Positions 56,129 to 64,000 of a DNA stretch of 64,000 bases are shown one piece after another. A model generated the notes under the pieces. The model was not told the DNA's origin and did no database searches. It saw only the letters and a program-made list of their open reading frames with translations. A program made the position numbers and the translations under genes. How positions within the stretch are numbered: the stretch's first letter is position 1; each line of letters starts with the position of its first letter. Origin of the DNA: Pestalotiopsis fici W106-1 (Eukaryota > Ascomycota > Sordariomycetes > Amphisphaeriales > Sporocadaceae); contig NW_006917092.1 in the NCBI RefSeq assembly GCF_000516985.1, forward strand, positions 1,318,619 to 1,382,618, in the 5' to 3' direction.

Positions 56129-57437
56129 TCTTCCTCATTCAATATCACGCTGCGTCTCGAGAGAGCATTCCCCAGATCGCGGCGGCGACGCCTCCCAAAT
56201 CCAGGGGTAGACGAGAAGATTATGGCGAGACATATGGCGGAGGGTGGCTTGCCGAAGAGACGGGACGCCATCTTGCCCGTCTTCAGCCTTACTCGGGGTA
56301 TGCGCCTATAATCTGATTCTATTCCAAAAAAACTAGTTTCTCTGAGTGCCGGACGCGATTGTTTAGAGTTCGACATTGATCGCGATGTCCATTCAGAGAG
56401 GAACGGCAGCCAGCGTATGTGAATAATGATGTCTACTACACTGTTTTCCTCGGCCTCATGATCAAACACATGTCCCTTTTAAGGTTGGATCTGACAGGAG
56501 TCTTGGGTCCTGCGTTCAATATAGGCGTTGAGGCTTGTATCAGAGAATGAATTTGCGGAAAATCATGTCATGTTACTTGATGAGAATGAGTAAAAGAGTA
56601 TAAATCTGTTGATTTTTTGACATTTTTGTGCCGTTGATATTTACACATGTGACGAGAGTCCAACCTTGGTGCATTTGCCGTTGTGCGCAATGGAAATGAT
56701 GGATTCGGCCTGCGAGCGCGTCTCAATTACCTAACGGCAATATGACTTTTGACTGGCTGATGGCGAATGCAGCAGCGCGTCGATGATCAGTTTGGTTCAT
56801 TTTCCAATTTCCAGGATGGTGTTGACTTGGTCTTGAATGCATATGTTGGAGTTGCCCAGAGCAGTGAGGTTTTGCCTCGTAGATTTGGTGTTGAGCCTTG
56901 AACTCGGGGGTCATATGAAATGATGCCGAATCATGGTTGAATTGTCGCTTATCGGAGACCCCAAGGAGATATGTACTGGATTGAGATGATGGGTCGACTG
57001 GACCCCTGGTTGAGGCACTCGGATAAACCTTTCGGCGATGGGCAATCCAGGGGTCGCCCTTCCCAAAATGTGGCCTCAATTGAGAGGGAGCTCCATTTGG
57101 CGCCTGTTGATTGGAGAAAGTCAAAGCTTCTCAGGGTGCAGCTGGGGGAAGGGTTTTAGTGAATGAGCTGGTCTCTTTTCAGCGCTCTTGGGGCCACATG
57201 TGCACTACACCTCCAGTACTAGTCCATCCCATTTAGGTGCAGCCAGGACAGTAAAGCAGAGAAAGTAGTAGTAGCCACTTCTCCAGACCAGAACCCAGGC
57301 CAGCTCCTCGTCCACGTTCCATCCCCGTCCGTCAATCGAGCACACGAGCGGTTTCATCTCTCCCATCTGTCTTCTTCTACGGCTTTCCTCTTCTCTTGTC
57401 CTCTTTTCTAACAAAACACACTCATAATCACACCACA
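56129..57437. other. upstream region between divergent chitinase and SEC61 beta genes
   Basis: About 1.3 kb. A 133-codon - strand frame (57124-56723) reads without obvious coding character, and I do not call it. The 100 bases before SEC61 beta are pyrimidine-rich, as expected for the 5' UTR of a well-expressed gene. Nothing else assigned. Confidence 0.45.
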
Positions 57438-58094
57438 ATGGTACGTACAGCGTGACTCACCGGGGCCAGAGCTGCGGCCCTCGCTGGCCTCAATGCGATT
57501 GGATTGAACCCACCCGATCCTGCCACGAACACTAGAATGAGGAGGGCACATGTCGACACACGCGGCTCTCCGAGGCCTAGAGAAGGCAGCATCGCTAACA
57601 AGGCCACAAAACTATAGTCTTCTCCCAGAGCATCATCTCCCGTCAACGCGCCTGCATCTGGCGCCAGCATTGGCCGTCCGTCCTCGCCCACTCCCCCGGG
57701 CGGTGCCAGGACCGCCATCCGCCGACGAGCCGCCGCCGACCAGAAGGAGAAGATCGCCAATGCCCGCCCCAGCAGCACGAGGGCCGCCGGCGCCGGTGGC
57801 AGCACCAGCACGATGCTGCGCCTCTACACTGACGAGTCGCCCGGCCTCAAGGTTGACCCTGTCGTCGTCCTCGTTCTGTCTCTCGTCTTCATTTTCAGCG
57901 TTGTCGCCTTACACAGTACGTTCTCTACCCTACACCTTTCCCTTCTTGGCTTTACCTTTGGATTCGGGGAGCTTCCAAGGGGTCAATTAGGACCTTTTCT
58001 CTACCATAATTTTGCTGCTTTGGAAAGAGGACAGCGAACTAATCTATAACTCGAACCAGTCATTGCCAAGATCACCCGAAAGTTCTCCAGCTAG
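57438..58094 (+). CDS. SBH1: SEC61 beta subunit (SBH1), protein translocon
   Basis: Predicted 111 residues from three exons: 57438-57440 (the ATG alone), 57618-57915 and 58060-58094. Introns are 177 and 144 nt. The first exon holds only the start codon before GTACGT. The protein starts [18 protein letters not shown] and has a disordered, basic cytosolic stretch ([16 protein letters not shown]). It then carries the family signature [20 protein letters not shown], directly before a single C-terminal transmembrane helix ([18 protein letters not shown]), and ends [11 protein letters not shown]. It is a tail-anchored ER protein of the Sec61 complex, which moves nascent proteins across or into the ER membrane. 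Length and order match the family exactly. Confidence 0.95.
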
Positions 58095-59466
58095 ACGGGA
58101 ATGAAATAGGAAAGCGGACAAATTATTGAGCACGATGACGGCGTAATGCGGATGGGAAAGAAGAAAAGGCCCTTGTATCATCATACCGGATCTCGATGAC
58201 GGCGGGCGTCTAGATCTGTTTTTTTTTCTTGCAAAAAATTTACAATACCAACACGAAAAGCATTTGCAGAAACAACTTCAGCTCGCCATGCAACTTCGGT
58301 TCGATCTCAGTGTACACGTACTCGATGAAATGTGGTGCTATTGCTTCGGGCTCAGTAACGTATCCCGAGGCTGAATGTGCTGGAAAGGATATTCTATAAA
58401 AAGAAAAACTTGGCCTGGTAGCGGTCAAAAGACGGCGGATGGTCGCGACTATCCCAAGCTGGCACTATCACTATTCTAGCACGAAGTAGTCAGCGATTCG
58501 AAGATCATGGTTGATTTGGCCGAGACCCATTGTGCTATACGTATCCGGGGGATTGGGTCTTGCGATGCTGAATGAAGTGCTCTTGGGCTCCAACGCGCTC
58601 CTAGGCATACTTTGATAGACGTACTTTTTTCTTCGACATCGGCCATTAATCACGTAGTAGGAGTAGATAATTATTCAATTGGTCTTGTCCATAATGAGTC
58701 TGCCTATCTCTTCCAACACCTTGCTTGTTGGCATAAAGACGTTGCCCAGGGATATGAGCTTGAACACCTCGAACCCATATTATTTCAAGACTTGAACTAC
58801 AACGACTGAGTGAAAAGGGGGGCGCCAAAGATCTCGGGATACGAAAGTACTCGTTGAAACTCGAGTATTATTTATTCCATCTTCAACCCAGTGAAAACAT
58901 ATAGGCCACATTATTATCTTATACAAACGAGGAGCTAATGCTACACGAATACTTGTACACACTTGGCTTTCCTGACCTCAATTTTCTAACCACTGCTCAA
59001 GAGATGCCATTATTTTGTATAGTCGAACGGATTCGGGTTTCGCAACTGAATGAGAATTGCTTTAGGGTGGTTCATTGTCACAAGTAATCAAGTAAAGCCA
59101 GCCAGCTAACTGTGGTGATGAAGACGTATTATTATAGTGTTTGTGGTCATTCGCTAAGTGTTCTAATGTGACAATGATGGTATATGCTAATGTGGTTTCT
59201 AGGTGATTTGCAAGCATTCTGCTATTTGCTCAATTAAAAAAGCCTTGTCGTGCGTGTCCTCGTGAGTGTTTCTTTCGTGGTCACCCGGGGGTATCATTCC
59301 TGTGAATCAAAAGTGATCATAATCGTGCCGGCCTTTCTTGTCGGGTTTGCTTCCTCTTCTTCTTTGTTGGTCTGTCTTTTCTTTCTTTTCTTGTTCTCTT
59401 CCACCTTGTCGTTCTCTTCCTTGAGAATCTTTCTCAATTTTGAATATCCTTGTTCGTTTTCGTATT
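58095..59466. other. intergenic, convergent 3' ends
   Basis: About 1.4 kb between the SEC61 beta and CFEM-receptor stops. Moderately AT-rich, with short frames on both strands that mirror each other. A T-rich run from 59340 to 59430 is probably the 3' UTR of the receptor gene on the other strand. No gene seen. Confidence 0.5.
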
Positions 59467-61373
59467 TTACAGCGCATGCGCGGGTCCGTCTAGGTCGGGC
59501 GAGTGGCCACGCGAGCTGTGAATCGGCGACCGGACACCTCCAGAGATGAGGACCACGGAATGCGGCTTGGTGGGCCCAATAGCCTCCAAAGCCACCAGAC
59601 GGTTCTGGTCGTCCTCGTCAACCTCGTCGAGGTGCTGCTCCTGCGGCGGCGCCACGCGGGAGAAGAGGATGCCGTCGGCCATGATGCGGTCGCCGCGGCT
59701 GACGCGCCAGCTGTGGCGCACGCTGGGCGGCATCCACGAGTTGCGCGAGGCGGCCGACTTGGAGGCGTCGGTGCTGGGCTGGGACAGCTTGGGGTCCCAG
59801 GCCGTGCTGGCCCTCCACCGCGCCGCCTGCGACGCCGTAATGTTCTTGGACTTGCGGTTGCCGTAGTAGTACTTGGACCGCCGCACCAGGGTCACGTCAA
59901 AGACCTTGGGGGCGATGCGCACCAGGATCAGCCGGATCGCCGGCATGCACGCGCAGATGATGCCCACGGTGATTTCGACCGTCGACCACAAGGCCACGCC
60001 AAAGTAGTCCCAGGTCAGGTTTGTCGACTCACGGAACTCGACGAGCGAGGCCAGACGGATGATGCTGACAATCGTGACGCTGCCCGTCCTGTTAGTTTCT
60101 GCTTCGAGGTAGCTTTAGAAACAAGGGGCGAAAAAAAGACTTACAAAGTTCCAACGCAAAACATCAGGGCGACGCCAACCTTCTTCTTCCAGTGGAGGTT
60201 GAGTTGACGCAGCTGCGAAAGGGGTATGCCCAACATGAACAAATCCAGGGCAATGCTCACGGCAGCGTTGGCCCAGGCCACGGCACTGATGTCGATACAC
60301 TGGCCGCCGCCCTCTCCACGCCAGTTGGTCCAGTTGTAGCTGATTGGGCGACACTGCAGCAGCGCCGTGATAATGAAGGCGACGCCAAAGAGAATGTCAA
60401 AGGCCACGGCGCCGAGGACGACACGCCGGACGCTTCTGCTGGGAAAGATTCGCTGCGGGCGTTCGAGTTAGCGGGCTTTATTCTTTGCCATCCTTTTTGT
60501 CGTATATATTGAAATACGACTTATATCAAGAAAGGGAGGACCCATACCAGATAGAAAAACAACATGGACAATTTCAGTACAAAAACCTCGGAAAAGTACA
60601 GCAGAGTAATAATGAAGAAGCCGCGGGCAAAACTGGTGATCTCGTCGGGGGTCAGCGTCCAGATATCCTTGCCGAGGCCATAGTTGGACAGCATGGACAC
60701 GTTGATGACGGCCGAGGGCACGCAGTTGAGCAGCGTCAGGAGGATGAACCAGTCGTCGAGGCCGAGGTCGGTCGCCGTGAAGAACTGGCGATACCCCAGG
60801 CGCACGAGCACAAAGATGCAGGCCAGGGACATGAGCACCGTGGTCACCACCGTGTACTCTGTCGACTTGTCGCGAATAGGCGCACCGCACATGGTCTGCG
60901 TGGTGTTCTTGGCAACTGGGCATGCTTGTTAGCCTAGGCTTCTTCCCATTGTCTCTTGTCCGCTTCCTAGTATTCGGACGAGAGATCTCTGTAAACTCTC
61001 CAGACTCGACTTACCGAGCGATTCCTCAATGGTACATGACATCATGACGCACAACTCGGCGGTTGAGACGAACTCTGCGTCTGTACATTGGCATGCTACG
61101 TCTGTTGCTGAACATGATGATTCGCCGACCGCCGCAATAAGACATTTCAACTGTGAGCAAAGGAAATGTTAGTCATGTCCGTTCCGATTCCGTAGACATG
61201 TCCCAGCTGGCCACCACCAAGAAAAAAAGACGTACAGCGCAAGTCGGCAACTGTGAAAGGGCCTCCGTGTATGCCGAAGTCGATGTCGTCGAGGAAGCGT
61301 CCGCCGCAATACCCAGCTCTGCAAAAGCCGCCACCACCACCATTAACACCAACACTCTGATCGAAGCCCACAT
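59467..61373 (-). CDS. CFEM-domain PTH11-type G-protein-coupled receptor
   Basis: Predicted 523 residues from five exons: 61373-61236, 61150-61015, 60915-60548, 60452-60145 and 60088-59467. Introns are 85, 99, 95 and 56 nt. A signal peptide (MWASIRVLVLMVVVAAFAEL) precedes a CFEM domain with all eight Cys (LPTCA, LKC, SSC, VAC, QC, ELC, MSC, TMC). Seven hydrophobic segments of the SAT4/rhodopsin-like fold follow (about 115-370), including LGLDDWFIL and the conserved GLGKDIWTL. A long Ser/Pro/Arg-rich cytoplasmic tail ends DLDGPAHAL. This is the architecture of PTH11-like receptors, which in plant pathogens sense surfaces and start appressorium development. In this fungus the ligand and role are inferred only. 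It sits in the plasma membrane. Confidence 0.93.
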
Positions 61374-64000
61374 GGTCGTATAACTCCTGCGCGGTTTTTG
61401 TCAAGGGAACTGAGCCCTATGCCACCAACGACGGGAGTACTTGTGCGGGAAAAGAAAGGATTGACTAGGGGTGAGTTGAATAGTACATAAAGAAAGGAAT
61501 TAAGGATAGTCGTGGGAGGGGGGGTTTTAGAAAGAAGAAAAGAGTGTAGTAGTAGTTAGTTGGTTAGTATAGAGAACGGATGAGTTTAGTTTAGATGGAA
61601 AGAGATCTCGCAGTACGAGTCATCGACCACGTGGGAAACATGGTTTATCAGAGTACTGGATCTCTACACGCACTCTTTTTTCTCTTCTCCTCCCGCCCAA
61701 ACCATCTCACACTAAGATTTTACGCTGCCCTGAACTCTTTACTCTACTCTTACCGTATCGTGTCAATCAAAGCGCGGGGCGGAGAAATTTGGTCGCTGAG
61801 CCCGGACCGGGGACGAGGATCTTGTGGATTAGAGACTCTATTATGGAGTATCTTTGTGTGTGTGTTCTTCTCCCTCTCTCTCTCTATTATTCACGGGCTG
61901 CAGGTCAACAGGGTCTGAATATCGGGTCCAGTTCGACCCAGCTTAGACGCGCAAGAAGGGGCAAGGAAGATGCAGATCGCCATGAAGACACACGGCCGCA
62001 TCAGACCTCTATTGGCTCCGAACAACGTGCAAATTTGCCTAATTGGGAATAAGCGTACGGGGTTAATTGGATGGGGACTTTTGTTTCCCGTTGTCCAACA
62101 CATGCCATAGTCGTACTAGTAGGCAGAAAATCTCTAGTAGCACCTGCTACTACGTACTGCTCGGTCGGTCACTGGTGCTTATGTTTGGTTTGAAATTGGC
62201 GCGGCCAAGAAAAGACGAGAAACCAAAAAAAAAAAAAAAAAAAAAAAGAGAGAGAACTTGGCTGGACGAAGCGTGCGGGCGGAGGACGGCGGACTGCCAT
62301 GGTGCTACTATGACCTATTATTATTAGAAAAGCCCAACGGGCCTCGGCATTTGTTTGCGGTGCCACATAGGTAGGTTTTTGCTACGGAATATACTCGATG
62401 GTATCGTCTTGGCAACTCGGCACGTCTGGAAGTGACAAGCCAGATGGTGTTCAATGTCATTGAAAATCTTCACATGCATGTTCAGCCGCAGAGGCAGTAA
62501 AATACGTAGACACTAATAAGTAAAGGTCAAGGTTGAGTGGAACGTATATTATCCCGAGGGAACCGACCCCTTGTCCCGTTGCCCAAAAGCAGAAGACTGT
62601 TAATGACTGTTGCCGACCTCGAATCTGGGGATTGGCAGAACCCACGGTATTGCCGGCGCAACTGAATTGGCGATTGCATTGTTCAGTTTGCTGCAAGGTA
62701 ATAGGAGTGCAGCCGAGGGCCGGGGTGGTCCTAGGGTGGTGAGTGGTATGTCTCCGATGGAGAGCAGAGCTTAATTAATGGCCCTGGAGGGAGGAAGAGT
62801 GAGAGAGTGCAACTGACACCTGCGTCAATTCCATCTTTTGTTGCGCATCGCGCGTACGAGAGCGAAATAGCAAAGCAAGGGACCACTTGTCTGTTCCGTA
62901 CCTACGGTGCGGTTCAGGTCATATCAAGGGTCAGATCATTCATGCAAGGGCAAAAGAGCCACTTGCCTGTCACTCAATCGCCGTCTTTACGAGGCATAAC
63001 CAGGGTCCTTGCGGGGGGATATGTGGTTCTCATGGAAAAATCTCATTTGGCATAACGGGTTCTGATGGTAATATGAAGACAACAGCCGTATCCTTTTTTC
63101 CCTCTTGCATCAAGACAGAAGCGAAGGAGACTCCTCGACCGATCGTGGTGAGTTTCAGTATACGGATCAATCACCGCTCGGTTCCGCTTGGGGGGCCCGA
63201 ACGAGCCGTGAATAGTCAAGTTTAGTTATCTATTTGGCAGAACACCTGCATACGGATTATTGCAGGTAAATGAAGATATTTCTGGCTCAAGCTACAACTA
63301 TAATAGATTGCTAGACCCAACCGGGAAGTCTGCCCACAAGCGAGCCATACACAAGGTGGCGATGAGCGTAGCAACAGAGGCCGATCGAGGTTGCGCCGGC
63401 CTTAACTCCTGAGTTGCCTGGCCGCCTGCAACAGTGGACAAGAAGTGGATGGCTGATGGATCCCGTTCCTGGACGGTCAAGAATTCATCAACCCTAGTTC
63501 CTAGTCGGCATGTTTTTGTCATCTGTCAATGAAAAGGCCCGCTGCGGTAATATCCTCTTATGTCAGCAATCCAGACTGCCATGAGTTGTGGGCACAGAAT
63601 GACTGATGAGTAACACTGCATACGTCCTCAACAGCTCAAGCTTGTTTGATTATGATTACTCTGCATTGCGGCTGCTCTCAATTCATGGCAGCCATGAATA
63701 TATAAGCCACAAGAGGCCGACTACTTATTCCCGTTGTTCATGGCGATGCTGGTTCAGACGACCCCCGGCAGACCATGCTCATCGTGGCTAGCAGCCGTGG
63801 GTGGCAGTTCCAATGCCCTGCAGGCGCCTCCTCCGCCGCCAATCGATCACAGGTCCGATCGCGACATGCCCATTTGATCTCAACTTGGATCACCACCAAA
63901 AGGCTCCACGATGCACTTGGGCCAGTCGAGCTTAGCTTGGGTCGCTTTATGCTCTGTTCTGTCATAGTGAGCTTTCTCATACGGCACCGTCGATGATACT
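61374..64000. other. region upstream of the CFEM receptor, no gene supported
   Basis: About 2.6 kb. The first 700 bases are the likely promoter and 5' UTR of the receptor (CT- and TC-rich on the coding strand). A 23-base poly-A tract is at 62225-62247. Frames under 115 codons occur on both strands without any recognised domain. The last 250 bases contain an open frame on each strand, and either could be the edge of a gene outside the window, but neither can be assigned. Confidence 0.45.
62225..62247 (+). repeat. 23-base poly-A tract
   Basis: Uninterrupted A run followed by a short GA repeat, in intergenic sequence. It is not preceded by a coding frame or retroelement remnant that I can see, so a processed-transcript origin is not supported. 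Confidence 0.88.

Noticed and set aside
56723..57124. 133-codon - strand frame upstream of the chitinase and SEC61 beta genes
   Set aside because: His/Gln/Ser-rich without structure, and it overlaps promoter sequence. Not enough to call.
62225..62247. poly-A tract as the end of a retro-inserted transcript
   Set aside because: No coding remnant or target-site duplication is visible beside it.

Overview
The window is nuclear DNA from a filamentous ascomycete. Genes are split by short introns (mostly 53-100 nt) with GTRNGT donors, CTRAC-like branch points and YAG acceptors. Many products have the sequence style of Sordariomycetes, and Hypocreales is my best guess. That placement rests on remembered protein families, not a search, and I cannot name a genus. 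I see no rRNA, CRISPR, insertion sequence or intact transposon, and no tRNA gene I can defend.

Layout. 1-7 kb: the 3' end of a + strand gene, an NmrA-like NAD(P)-binding protein (-), and a long GRIP-domain golgin (IMH1 type, -). 7.9-11.3 kb: lunapark (+), transcribed away from the golgin across a 1.4 kb shared upstream region, then a 2-oxoglutarate/Fe(II) oxygenase (-). 13.7-18.3 kb: an eight-exon sugar-porter MFS transporter and a guanine deaminase, both +. 18.6-23.7 kb: a MARVEL-type membrane protein with a proline-rich ORF that may be its cytoplasmic tail, then an ENTH-domain epsin of Ent3 type (all -). 26.2-32.3 kb: a dual-targeted cyclophilin (+), Pol III subunit RPC34 (-) and the co-chaperone STI1 (+). 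33.3-39.2 kb: a secreted GH28 pectinase (+), a tryptophan-rich protein of unknown function (-), an Ap4A phosphorylase (+), and a protein I tentatively link to the DUF4804/MavL family (-). 40.8-42.3 kb: peptide:N-glycanase PNG1 (-).

From about 42.3 to 52.1 kb no convincing gene is visible. This is a striking gap, because the rest of the window carries a gene every 2.5-3 kb. The gap ends at a 5'-truncated, frameshifted FAD-linked oxidoreductase pseudogene (-), followed by a short-chain dehydrogenase (+), a secreted GH18 chitinase with a C-terminal CBM18 (-), SEC61 beta (+) and a CFEM-domain PTH11-type receptor (-). The last 2.6 kb holds no gene I can support.

Function. Most genes are housekeeping: secretory pathway (golgin, lunapark, epsin, SEC61 beta, PNG1), chaperones (STI1, cyclophilin), transcription (RPC34) and nucleotide salvage (guanine deaminase, Ap4A phosphorylase). 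Between them lie accessory genes for exploring a host or substrate: GH28, the CBM18 chitinase, the CFEM receptor, the sugar porter, the oxidoreductases and the MavL-like protein. All exon boundaries were read by eye from splice signals and frame continuity, with no transcript support.
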